From Actinomycetota bacterium (GTDB lineage Bacteria > Actinomycetota > Thermoleophilia > Solirubrobacterales > Solirubrobacteraceae): a stretch of DNA of 26,437 nucleotides. Position numbers and translations under genes: made by a program. The stretch spans positions 1 through 26,437 of the forward strand of contig VAWY01000056.1 in the NCBI GenBank assembly GCA_005888335.1, given 5' to 3'. The notes beneath the pieces are model-generated. The model saw nothing but the letters and a program-made list of their open reading frames with translations. It was not told where the DNA came from and ran no database searches. Positions 14,224 through 21,318 of the stretch are shown in pieces; positions within the stretch are counted from its first letter, which is position 1; the number at the start of each line of letters is the position of its first letter.

Positions 14224-15324
14224 ATGGCAACGACGCTGGTCATCTCCGACCTGCACCTCGGCGGGCGCGGCGGCACGGACGTCCTGCGCAAGCCTGAGGT
14301 GCGAGCGACGCTGCTCGCCGCGCTGCGCGGCGTCGACCGGCTCGTGCTGCTCGGCGACGTGCTCGAGCTGCGCCACGGGCCGATCGGCGAGGCGCTGCGC
14401 GCGAGCGAGCACTTCTTCCGCGAGATCGGCGAGACGATGGCCGGCCGCGAGGTCGTGCTCGTGGCCGGCAACCACGACCACCAGCTCATCGTGCCCTGGC
14501 TCGAGCGCCGGGCGCGCGCGCACGTGCCCCGCCGTCTGGGCCTCGAGCAATGGGTGGCGCCGGCGCGCGCCTCGTGGGCGGCGGCGCAGATGGCGGCCTG
14601 GCTGGGCGACGCGAGCACGACCGTCGCCTACCCGGGCCTGTGGCTGCGCGACGACGTCTACGCCACGCACGGCCATCTGCTCGACCTGTTCTCGACGATC
14701 CCGACCTTCGAGCGCATCGGCGCGGCGATCACCACGCGCGTCGTTGGCGGCGAGGTGCCCGAGGAGGCGACGCTCGACGACTTCCTCGCGCGCCTGGAGC
14801 CCGTCTACGCGTGGGTCGACGCGATCGCCCGCCACGCCACAAGCGGGGGTGCGGCGCGCGGCACCGGCTCCTCGGCGCGCGCGTACGAACTGCTGGCCGG
14901 CTCCGGGCCGCGGCCGCTGCGGGCGAGGCTCATGGGCGCCGTGTTCCCACTCATCGTCGCCGCGCTCAGCCGCGCCGGCCTCGGTCCGCTGAGCGCCGAC
15001 CTGACCGGCCCCGAGCTGCGCCGGGCGATGCTTCGCGCGATGGGCGAGGTCGTCCGGCGGCTGGGGATCGAGGCCGAGCACGTGATCTTCGGCCACTCGC
15101 ACCGCGCCGGGCCCCTGCCCGACGACGAGCTCGACGAGTGGACGGCCTCGACGGGCACGCGGCTGCACAACAGCGGCTGCTGGGTCTACGAGCAGCTGTT
15201 CGTGGCCAGGGCGGCGGGCGAGAGCCCCTACTGGCCCGGCGCCGCGATCCGCGTCGTCGACGACGCGCCGCCAGCCCTCGAGCGCCTGCTCGCCGACCTC
15301 AGCGCGGAGGACCTTGCCGCCTAG
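14224..15324 (+). CDS. Calcineurin-like metallophosphatase (LpxH/UDP-diacylglucosamine hydrolase type)
   Basis: 366 aa. All metallophosphatase motifs are present: SDLHLGG (Asp9, His11), LLGDVLEL (Asp45), VAGNHDHQ (Asn83, His84), ATHGH (His149/His151) and IFGHSHRAG (His291, His293). The spacing resembles LpxH-like enzymes, but an insert of about 100 residues (155-265) carries a hydrophobic helix 'LMGAVFPLIVAALSRAGL'. The substrate is unknown; high-GC Gram-positives usually lack lipid A, so another phosphoester is likely. The ATG was chosen because the motif-bearing first strand begins at once; CAGACT lies 6 nt upstream. Its TAG shares CTAG with the stop of the convergent GGDEF gene. Confidence 0.85.
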   Translation: MATTLVISDLHLGGRGGTDVLRKPEVRATLLAALRGVDRLVLLGDVLELRHGPIGEALRASEHFFREIGETMAGREVVLVAGNHDHQLIVPWLERRARAHVPRRLGLEQWVAPARASWAAAQMAAWLGDASTTVAYPGLWLRDDVYATHGHLLDLFSTIPTFERIGAAITTRVVGGEVPEEATLDDFLARLEPVYAWVDAIARHATSGGAARGTGSSARAYELLAGSGPRPLRARLMGAVFPLIVAALSRAGLGPLSADLTGPELRRAMLRAMGEVVRRLGIEAEHVIFGHSHRAGPLPDDELDEWTASTGTRLHNSGCWVYEQLFVARAAGESPYWPGAAIRVVDDAPPALERLLADLSAEDLAA

Positions 15325-16208
15325 ACGGCTCGCTTGACCTGGTCGCGCCCGGCGCGCTTGGCCTCGTAGAGCGCCGCGTCGGCGCGGCGCAGCACGTCGT
15401 CGGGCGACTCGCCGGCCGTCCACGTCGCGCACCCGGCGCTGATCGTCACGCGCAGCCCGGCCACCGGGCGGTCGCCGACGCTCGCGCGCAGCCGCTCGGC
15501 GGTGGCGTGGGCGCCGGCGTCGTCGACGTCGGGCAGCAGGACGAGGAACTCCTCGCCGCCCCAGCGTCCCGCGTAGTCCTCCTCGCGCAGGACCTGGACG
15601 AGCCGGGCGGCCACGCGCGTGAGCACCGCGTCGCCCCGGGCATGGCCGTGGCGGTCGTTGATCGACTTGAAGCGGTCGATGTCGACCAGGACGATCGACA
15701 GCGTGCGGTCATGGCGCGTCGCGCTGCGCACGAGCGCTGAGAGCTGGCGGCTGAGGAAGCGCCGGTTGTACAGGCGGGTCAGCTCGTCGGAGTAGGCGAG
15801 CTCCTCGAGCCCGCGCTCGCGCTCGAGCAGCTGCTCGCGCAGCGCCGCCGCGCGTGCGGCCGCGCGCACGCGCGAGACGACCTCGGCGTCGGCGGCGGGC
15901 CAGCGCAGGACGTCCTCGGCCCCCTGCGCGTGCGCGCGCAGCGCGGCGTCGACCTCGATCTCCGGGCACAGCAGGACGACCGACGTCCGGAACAGGTCGG
16001 CGTCGCCCTTGATCTCGGCGAGCAGCCGCTCGGGCTCTCCCGAGCACGCCCCGAGGTCGACGAGCGCGACGTCGGGCAGGTGCTCGCGGCAGGCGGCGAG
16101 GGCGCCGTCGAGGTCGGCGGCCTCCACGACGTCGGCGTCGAGCGGGCGCAGCGCTGCGGCGACCGCCGCGCGCACCTCAGGTTCGCTGTGGGCGACGAGC
16201 ACGTTCAC
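15321..16208 (-). CDS. Receiver–GGDEF diguanylate cyclase
   Basis: 295 aa, GTG at 16208. Residues 1-115 form a CheY-like receiver with phosphoacceptor Asp51 (ALVDLG). The usual acidic pair near residue 7 is replaced by His-Ser-Glu, and the conserved Lys before Pro is Trp (VLRWPA). Residues 135-295 form a GGDEF domain: 'DELTRLYNRR', 'VDIDRFKSINDRHGH', active site GGEEF (217-221), and an inhibitory RxxD site (Arg208, Asp211) five residues before it. It should make c-di-GMP from GTP with product inhibition. The receiver is probably not phosphorylated in the usual way. Convergent overlap with the metallophosphatase through CTAG. Encoded 55 bp downstream of the thioredoxin-like gene on the same strand. 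Confidence 0.9.
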   Translation of the reverse strand: MNVLVAHSEPEVRAAVAAALRPLDADVVEAADLDGALAACREHLPDVALVDLGACSGEPERLLAEIKGDADLFRTSVVLLCPEIEVDAALRAHAQGAEDVLRWPAADAEVVSRVRAAARAAALREQLLERERGLEELAYSDELTRLYNRRFLSRQLSALVRSATRHDRTLSIVLVDIDRFKSINDRHGHARGDAVLTRVAARLVQVLREEDYAGRWGGEEFLVLLPDVDDAGAHATAERLRASVGDRPVAGLRVTISAGCATWTAGESPDDVLRRADAALYEAKRAGRDQVKRAV

Positions 16209-16263
16209 GCGGACGAGGGCCTACCCACGCGCGGGCCGCCGGGATCGTCGATCGGACGGATGT

Positions 16264-17010
16264 TCAGACACCCACGACGCCCGGGGTGAAGCACACCGCG
16301 TGGCACGTGACGCCGGCGCCGACGCGCAGGTCGAGGACACCCTCGGTATGGCGCTCGTGGACGACGATCGGATAGGCGCCGGGGTGCTCGACGGCGACCG
16401 GCCGGCCGTTGACGACGACCTCGCCGCGGCCGTCGAGGACCGCCCACACCGCGCCGGCCTCGTACGGGCCGGAGTACGCGCCGGGCTGGTCGGCGGTCTG
16501 CGCCGCGATGAGCGCGTCCGGATCGTCCTCGGGCCGCAGCGGCGCGACGACGTCGCGCTCGATGCCGAGCAGCTCCTGGATCGCGCGCTCCGTCTCCGCG
16601 TAGGCGCCCTCGCCGTAGTGGTAGTCGACGAGCGTCAGGCGCTGGTCGAACAGGTAGCGCGCCGGCCAGCCGAGGTTCTCGTAGAGGTTCCAGACCTCGA
16701 GCTCGGGGTCGAGCAGGACGGGGTGCTCGACGCCGAGACGCGCCACCGCGGCGCGCGCCGCGGCGTTGTCGCGCGACGGCTCGAAGCCCGGCGAGTGCAC
16801 GCCGATGACGCGCAGCCCGGCGGCCGCGTAGCGCTCGTGCCATGCCTTGACGTAGGGCAGGGTGCGCAGCGAGTTGGGCCGGCAGAAGTCCCAGAACTCG
16901 ACGAGCACCGGACGGCCGAGCTGCTGGTCCAGGCGCAGCATCGCGACGTTGACCCACTCGAGCCCGCGGGGGAACGGCGGCGCGACGATCGTGTCGATTC
17001 CGGGACGCAC
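16264..17010 (-). CDS. Thioredoxin-like protein (DipZ C-terminal type) with altered active site
   Basis: 248 aa, GTG at 17010. The thioredoxin part (20-150) follows the DipZ/redoxin pattern: 'VLVEFWDFCRPNSLRTLPYV', 'WHERYAAAGLRVIGVHSPGF', 'HPVLLDPELEVWNLYENLGW' and 'HYGEGAYAETE'. The C-terminal part (175-248) is the beta-rich DipZ-type domain with 'GAVWAVLDG'. In place of the family's C-x-N-C there is R-P-N-S, with one Cys (Cys43) shifted one position earlier. A two-cysteine redox cycle is therefore not possible at this site. There is no signal peptide, so it is probably cytoplasmic. Possible peroxiredoxin- or chaperone-like role; the fold is secure, the function is not. Confidence 0.8.
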   Translation of the reverse strand: MRPGIDTIVAPPFPRGLEWVNVAMLRLDQQLGRPVLVEFWDFCRPNSLRTLPYVKAWHERYAAAGLRVIGVHSPGFEPSRDNAAARAAVARLGVEHPVLLDPELEVWNLYENLGWPARYLFDQRLTLVDYHYGEGAYAETERAIQELLGIERDVVAPLRPEDDPDALIAAQTADQPGAYSGPYEAGAVWAVLDGRGEVVVNGRPVAVEHPGAYPIVVHERHTEGVLDLRVGAGVTCHAVCFTPGVVGV

Positions 17011-17016
17011 GATCTG

Positions 17017-17022
17017 ACGCTA
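17017..17022 (-). promoter_or_regulatory. -10-like hexamer TAGCGT before the thioredoxin-like gene
   Basis: On the minus strand TAGCGT is followed by CAGATC and the GTG at 17010. There is no Shine-Dalgarno sequence, so the transcript may be leaderless. Confidence 0.4.
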
Positions 17023-17040
17023 CCAGCGCAACTTCCGAGG

Positions 17041-17125
17041 TAGTGTTCGTGTTCCTTTTTGGGCCTTCGGGCCTCTGTCCCTCGGAACCAACCCCCACAC
17101 CCCCACCCCCTGGAGGAGGAGGAGA
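17041..17125 (+). promoter_or_regulatory. 5' leader of the first six-Cys secreted protein gene
   Basis: TAGTGT (17041-17046) is a possible -10. The leader contains a small hairpin GGGCC-TTC-GGGCC-like region (17071-17082), then CCCACACCCCCA (17094-17105), then a run GGAGGAGGAGGAG (17112-17124) directly before the ATG. The same CCCACACCCCCA (17918-17929) and AGGAGGAGGAG (17935-17945) precede the second paralogue, so the leader was duplicated or is under selection. Confidence 0.5.
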
Positions 17126-17893
17126 ATGCGCAGAGTCGCAGCCCTGGCCGCGGCGCTCGGCGTTGTGCTCGTGGTGGCCGCCATCGCGTGGGCGCAGCAG
17201 CAGAACACGTACAGCGTCACGGCTTCTATCTCGCCGAGCAAGAAGGGGTCGAAGGCCAAGCCGCTCCCCGTCGGCGTGAAGTTCAACTACAAGGTCGACG
17301 AGGCGACGGGCAAGCAGCCGTCGGCCGTCAAGAACTACAAGATCTCGTTCTACGGCGTGAAGAGCAACGGCGGGCTCTTCAAGACGTGTTCGTCGAGCAA
17401 GATCAGCGGCGCGGGCAACAACGACAGCGGGTGCCCGGCGGCGGCCAAGGTCGGCAGCGGCACGATCGACAACTTCGTCTACCAGTCGGCTGACCCGTCC
17501 GGGGCCGGCGGGTTCCCGTGTACGAAGAAGGTCAACCTCTGGAACGCCGGCCAGGACAAGCTCGTGATCTTCGTCTTCGGCGATCCGGCCCAGTGCGGCG
17601 GGGTCGGCGCGCTGCCGCCGATCGACGCCAAGTACGTCAAGGGCCAGGGCGGCGGCCAGGCGCTTTCGTTCGACGTGCCGCCGACCGTCCTGCACCCGAT
17701 CGCCGGCCTGACGGTCGCCGTGCGCAGCGTGCAGTCGACGGTCACCAAGAAGACCATCAAGAAGAAGGGCAAGACGCGCGGCTACTACGAGTCCGTCGCC
17801 TGCAAGGGCAGCAAGCGGCCGGTCGTGGTGACCTTCACGCCCGAGTCGGGCTCGCCCGCCACGGCGACGGCCAGCGCCAGTTGCTCGAAGTAG
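17126..17893 (+). CDS. Secreted six-cysteine protein, paralogue 1
   Basis: 255 aa. Signal peptide 1-23 (MRRVAALAAALGVVLVVAAI, cleavage after 'AWA'). The mature protein is beta-rich, with Lys/Gly-rich loops and no known catalytic motif. Six cysteines ('KTCSSSKI', 'SGCPAA', 'FPCTKK', 'AQCGGVG', 'VACKGS', 'SASCSK') are conserved in the next gene, suggesting three disulfides. Blocks 'SKISGAGNNDSGCP', 'DPSGAGGFPC' and 'FGDPAQCGGVGALPPIDAK' are nearly identical in both. The Shine-Dalgarno run is unusually long, implying strong translation. Function unknown; an abundant extracellular or surface protein is a fair guess. Confidence 0.8.
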   Translation: MRRVAALAAALGVVLVVAAIAWAQQQNTYSVTASISPSKKGSKAKPLPVGVKFNYKVDEATGKQPSAVKNYKISFYGVKSNGGLFKTCSSSKISGAGNNDSGCPAAAKVGSGTIDNFVYQSADPSGAGGFPCTKKVNLWNAGQDKLVIFVFGDPAQCGGVGALPPIDAKYVKGQGGGQALSFDVPPTVLHPIAGLTVAVRSVQSTVTKKTIKKKGKTRGYYESVACKGSKRPVVVTFTPESGSPATATASASCSK

Positions 17894-17946
17894 ACGTCCG
17901 GAGGGACCTGAACACCACCCACACCCCCATCCTCAGGAGGAGGAGA

Positions 17947-18708
17947 ATGCGCAAAGTCGCAGCTTTGGCCTCAGCGCTCGTCGTCGTGCTGGTCGTGGTC
18001 GCTGTCGCGTTCGCCCAGCAGCAGAACCAGTACTCCGTCACTGCTGGCGTGACACCGCCCGCGAAGGGCTCGAAGGCCAAGCCCGTGGCGGTCGCCGTGA
18101 AGTTCAACTACTCGGTCACCGAGGCGACCGGCAAGAAGCCCGCGCCGGTCAAGGGATACAAGATCGCCTTCACCGGGCTGACGACCAACGGCGCGTTCTT
18201 CCCGACGTGTTCGTCGAGCAAGATCAGCGGCGCGGGCAACAACGACTCTGGCTGCCCGAAGAAGGCGCTCGTCGGGACCGGGACGCTCGACAGCTTCGTC
18301 TATCAGACGTCGGATCCGTCGGGCGCCGGCGGCTTCCCGTGCCCGAAGAAGATCGACCTGTGGAACGCCGGCAAGAACAAGATGGTCATCTTCCTCTTCG
18401 GTGACCCCGCCCAGTGCGGCGGCGTCGGCGCGCTGCCGCCGATCGACGCCAAGTTCGTCACCGGCGGCGGCGGCCAGGCGCTGCAGTTCGACGTCCCGCC
18501 GACCGTCCTGCACCCGGTCGCCGGCCTGTCGGTCGCCGTCAACAGCGTGCAGTCGACGGTCAAGAAGCTGACGGCCAAGAAGAAGGGCAAGAAGCGCGGC
18601 TACTTCGAGGCCATCGGCTGCCCCGGCGGCAAGCGCAAGGTGACCGTGACCTTCACGCCGGAGACCGGCTCGCCGGGGACCGCGAACGCGAGCCAGGCCT
18701 GCAAGTAG
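17947..18708 (+). CDS. Secreted six-cysteine protein, paralogue 2
   Basis: 253 aa. Signal peptide 1-23 (MRKVAALASALVVVLVVVAV, cleavage after 'AFA'), followed by 'QQQNQYSVTAGVTPP'. It aligns end to end with the preceding gene, at roughly two thirds identity by eye, and keeps all six cysteines. It differs most in the Lys-rich loops. At DNA level 18204-18246 is identical to 17383-17425 (43 bases). Strong AGGAGGAGGAG lies just before the ATG at 17947. It is followed by a strong terminator, so the two paralogues probably form one transcription unit. Function unknown. Confidence 0.8.
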   Translation: MRKVAALASALVVVLVVVAVAFAQQQNQYSVTAGVTPPAKGSKAKPVAVAVKFNYSVTEATGKKPAPVKGYKIAFTGLTTNGAFFPTCSSSKISGAGNNDSGCPKKALVGTGTLDSFVYQTSDPSGAGGFPCPKKIDLWNAGKNKMVIFLFGDPAQCGGVGALPPIDAKFVTGGGGQALQFDVPPTVLHPVAGLSVAVNSVQSTVKKLTAKKKGKKRGYFEAIGCPGGKRKVTVTFTPETGSPGTANASQACK

Positions 18709-18735
18709 CGGACTCCTCCGCGAACTGACGTCTCG

Positions 18736-18770
18736 AGACGGGGCGGGCGGCGAGCCCGCCCCGTCTTGTT
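18736..18770 (+). terminator. Strong intrinsic terminator
   Basis: A perfect 13-bp stem AGACGGGGCGGGC (18736-18748) / GCCCGCCCCGTCT (18754-18766), a 5-nt loop GGCGA, then TGTT. It ends the transcript of the two secreted paralogues. Confidence 0.85.
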
Positions 18771-18779
18771 CCAGGGCGC

Positions 18780-18785
18780 TACGGT
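18780..18785 (+). promoter_or_regulatory. -10-like hexamer TACGGT before the 4-TM protein gene
   Basis: TACGGT lies 8 nt before the GTG at 18794, directly after the terminator, with no Shine-Dalgarno sequence. It is a leaderless-type start for the 18794-21318 cluster. Confidence 0.45.
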
Positions 18786-18793
18786 GAGCCGTC

Positions 18794-19342
18794 GTGAAAC
18801 CCACGCTGCGCACCGCGGCGCTCCTGCTGCTCGCCGGCTTCGCCGTCCACCAGACGCGCTACGCGCTCGTGCCCGACCGTGCGGGCGACGGGGCGCACGC
18901 GTACCTGCATGCGGCGCCGGTGGTGCTCGCGCTGCTCGCGGCGCTCGCGCTGGGGCGCACGCTCGCGACGCTCGGCCGCCGCGCCGGCGCTGTCCCGGCG
19001 GTAGCAGCACCGGTCGCGCGCTGGCTGGCCGCCAGCGGCGCCCTGCTGGTGCTCCACGCGGCCCAGGAGGGGGCCGAGCGGCTGCTGGCGGGCGGCGGAC
19101 CGCTGGACGCCGGCGTGCTGGTCGTCGTCCCCCTGTGCCTGGCCGCCGGCGCGGTCGTCGCGTACGCGCTGCGCCACGCCGACGAGCTGCTCTTCGCCGC
19201 GTCGTCCGCCATCAGGGCGGCGCTGCGCGCCGCGGCACCCGCCGAACGCGCGGCGAGCCTCCCGCCGGACCGCCCGGCCTTCGCACGCGAGGGTGGGCTC
19301 GCCCGCCACCTCGCGGGCCGCGCTCCGCCGGTCCTCGGCTGA
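18794..19342 (+). CDS. Small polytopic membrane protein, about four helices
   Basis: 182 aa, GTG start. Hydrophobic helices are at about 5-20, 38-60, 78-96 and 105-130. Histidines lie at or near helix ends: 'FAVHQTRYALV', 'AHAYLHAAPVVL', 'LLVLHAAQEGAERLL' and 'YALRHADELL'. The C-terminal 45 residues are polar and Ala/Pro/Arg-rich, probably cytoplasmic. The family is not recognised. It is the first gene after the terminator; the anchored cupredoxin-like gene follows after 37 bp and the two may be co-transcribed. The repeated His near membrane ends would suit metal or heme binding, but this is conjecture. Confidence 0.7.
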   Translation: MKPTLRTAALLLLAGFAVHQTRYALVPDRAGDGAHAYLHAAPVVLALLAALALGRTLATLGRRAGAVPAVAAPVARWLAASGALLVLHAAQEGAERLLAGGGPLDAGVLVVVPLCLAAGAVVAYALRHADELLFAASSAIRAALRAAAPAERAASLPPDRPAFAREGGLARHLAGRAPPVLG

Positions 19343-19379
19343 CCCCAGTCACCGAGGACACCGAGTAGGAGGCATCACC

Positions 19380-19781
19380 TTGTCCAGAAACCAGCGATTG
19401 AGCCTGCTTGGGCTCGCCGTCGTCGTGCTGGTCGTCGCGTTCGTGGTCGCGCGATCGGGCGGCGGCGACAGCGGCGACTCCGGCACCACCTCGACGACGA
19501 GGACCGGCGGCGGTCAGCCCAAGAGCGACGTCGTCGTCGTCAAGAACGCCAAGCCCGTCGGGGGCGTCCAGCACCTCACCTACAAGAAGGGCGGCACGAT
19601 TGACTTCACCGTCCGGTCCGACACGGCCGACGAGGTCCACTTCCACGGCTACGACATCGGCAAGGACGTCAAGAAGGGCGGCAGCGTGCGCTTCCGCGTG
19701 CCGGCGAAGATCGACGGCCGCTTCGAGGTCGAGCTGGAGAGCCGCAAGGAGCAGATCGCCGAGGTGGAGGTCCAGCCGTGA
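19380..19781 (+). CDS. Membrane-anchored cupredoxin-like protein
   Basis: 133 aa from TTG 19380, chosen because AGGAGG (19367-19372) lies 7 nt upstream. An N-terminal anchor (RLSLLGLAVVVLVVAFVVA) is followed by a Ser/Thr/Gly linker (26-46) and a beta domain (49-133) with 'GGTIDFTVRSDTADEVHFHGYD' style cupredoxin sequence (His64, His86, His88). There is no cysteine anywhere, so a type-1 blue copper site is impossible; a His-based or non-metal cupredoxin fold is expected, on the outer face of the membrane. Its TGA overlaps the next GTG (GTGA), tying it closely to the polytopic protein. Confidence 0.8.
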   Translation: MSRNQRLSLLGLAVVVLVVAFVVARSGGGDSGDSGTTSTTRTGGGQPKSDVVVVKNAKPVGGVQHLTYKKGGTIDFTVRSDTADEVHFHGYDIGKDVKKGGSVRFRVPAKIDGRFEVELESRKEQIAEVEVQP

Positions 19782-21199
19782 GGGCTCGAGCGCGTCTTGC
19801 CGCCGCCGGGACAGCGCTGGCGACCGCGGCCCTCGCCGCGGCGCCGGACCCGGCGGCCGCGCACGGCCTCGTCGGGCGCCAGGACCTGCCGATCCCGCGC
19901 TGGCTGTTCGCCTGGGCGGCCGCGACGGTCCTGGTCGCGTCCTTCGTCGGCCTCGCCGCCCTGTGGCCGCGCCCGCGCCTCCAGCGCATGCAGGAGCGCG
20001 TGGCGGGGACCGTCCCGCGGCTGCTCGACCCGCTGTTCGGAGCCCTCGGCATCGCGATCTTCGTCCTCGTCGTCTACGCCGGGCTCGCCGGCACCCAGTC
20101 CGCGACGGCCAACCTCGCGCCGACCGTCATCTACGTGCTGTTCTGGGTGGGGATCCCCTTCGCTTCGGCGCTCTTCGGCGACGTCTTCCGGGCGATCAAT
20201 CCCTGGCGGGCGCTCGCTCGCGCGGTCGCCTGGACGGCCCGCCGGATCGCCGGGGAGGACAACCTGCCCGACCCGCTGCCGTACCCGCAGCGGCTGGGGC
20301 GCTGGCCGGCCGTCGTGACCGTCCTGGGCTTCGCCTGGGTCGAGCTCGTCTACGTCAACCGCACCGACCCCAGCCAGCTGGCGGTCATGGCGCTCGCCTA
20401 CGCGGCGGTCCAGCTGATCGGCATGAGCCTGTACGGGATCGAGCCGTGGGAGCGGCGCGGGGACGGCTTCGCGGTCTACTTCAACCTGTTCTCGCGGCTG
20501 AGCCCGCTGCACTGGCGCGACGGCAAGCTCGCGCTGCACCGGCCGCTCGAAGGCGTCGTGCCGCTGACGCCGGTGGCCGGCACCGTGCCGCTCCTGTGCG
20601 CGATGATCGGGACCACGTCGTTCGACGGCTTCTCGCAGGGCCCGACGTGGAACTCGCTCGCGCCGGACATCCAGCAGCGCTTCCTGGACCTCGGCCTGTC
20701 GGCGGACACAGCGCTCGAAATCACGTTCACGATCGGCCTGGTGGCGATGGTCGTGCTCATCGGCCTGCTCTTCCGGCTAGGCGTCGCCGGGATGCAGACC
20801 GTGGGCGAGGGCCACCGGACCGACGAGCTGGCGGGCCGGTTCATCCACACGCTGGTGCCGATCGCGCTGGCCTACGTGGTCGCGCACTACTTCTCGCTGC
20901 TGGTCTACAACGGGCAGGCGACCGCATACCTGGCCTCCGATCCGCTCGGCAAGGGGTCGGACCTCTTCGGGACGGCGAGCGCGACGATCAACTACAACGT
21001 GATCACCGCGACCGGCATCTGGTACGTCCAGGTGGCGGCGCTCGTGATCGGCCACGTCTGCGGCCTGATCCTCGCGCACGACCGCGCGGTCGCCATGTAC
21101 CGCTCGCCCCGCCACGCGACGCGCTCGCAATACTGGATGCTCGCCGTCATGGTCTCGTTCACCAGCCTCGGGCTCTGGCTACTCTCGGCAGCGGCGTGA
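19778..21199 (+). CDS. Polytopic membrane protein (annotated in related genomes as fenitrothion-hydrolase-like)
   Basis: 473 aa, GTG start overlapping the upstream stop. The signal peptide (1-28) ends in Ala-Ala-Ala before His29, so the mature protein would begin HGLVGRQDLPIP with an N-terminal histidine. About nine to eleven hydrophobic helices follow. Conserved-looking polar residues sit in helices: 'FIHTLVPIALAYVVAHYF' (His357, His370) and 'LVIGHVCGLILAHDRAV' (His426, His434). From memory, close relatives carry the label fenitrothion hydrolase (FedB-type), but that activity is unlikely to be the native role. Neighbouring cupredoxin-like protein, N-terminal His and membrane His pairs suggest metal, perhaps copper, handling or electron transfer. 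This is inference. Confidence 0.75.
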   Translation: MRARARLAAAGTALATAALAAAPDPAAAHGLVGRQDLPIPRWLFAWAAATVLVASFVGLAALWPRPRLQRMQERVAGTVPRLLDPLFGALGIAIFVLVVYAGLAGTQSATANLAPTVIYVLFWVGIPFASALFGDVFRAINPWRALARAVAWTARRIAGEDNLPDPLPYPQRLGRWPAVVTVLGFAWVELVYVNRTDPSQLAVMALAYAAVQLIGMSLYGIEPWERRGDGFAVYFNLFSRLSPLHWRDGKLALHRPLEGVVPLTPVAGTVPLLCAMIGTTSFDGFSQGPTWNSLAPDIQQRFLDLGLSADTALEITFTIGLVAMVVLIGLLFRLGVAGMQTVGEGHRTDELAGRFIHTLVPIALAYVVAHYFSLLVYNGQATAYLASDPLGKGSDLFGTASATINYNVITATGIWYVQVAALVIGHVCGLILAHDRAVAMYRSPRHATRSQYWMLAVMVSFTSLGLWLLSAAA

Positions 21200-21318
21200 C
21201 CCCGATCTTCGCCCACTTCGGTCACTGGTGGCAGTCGCTGCTGTACCTGGCGCCCGTCGTCGTCGTCGTCGGCTGGCTGTCGCTCCAGGCGTGGCGCGAC
21301 AGCCGCCGGGGCGACTAG
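21196..21318 (+). CDS. 40-aa membrane peptide in the cupredoxin cluster
   Basis: GTG at 21196 overlaps the TGA of the polytopic gene (GTGA). The product starts MTPIFAHFGHWWQSLLYLAP, continues with a run of valines and ends with the basic tail 'LQAWRDSRRGD': a single membrane helix with an amphipathic, His/Trp-rich N-terminus. Two tight GTGA junctions in a row indicate a translationally coupled three-gene unit. It could be a small subunit of the polytopic protein. The TAG stop lies inside the CTAG end of the palindromic repeat. Confidence 0.65.
   Translation: MTPIFAHFGHWWQSLLYLAPVVVVVGWLSLQAWRDSRRGD

Noticed and set aside
11064..15432. Long minus-strand open frames (800-900 codons) opposite M28, ispH, the GGDEF-like and metallophosphatase genes
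   Set aside because: They have no motifs and antisense-type composition; the plus-strand genes are secure.
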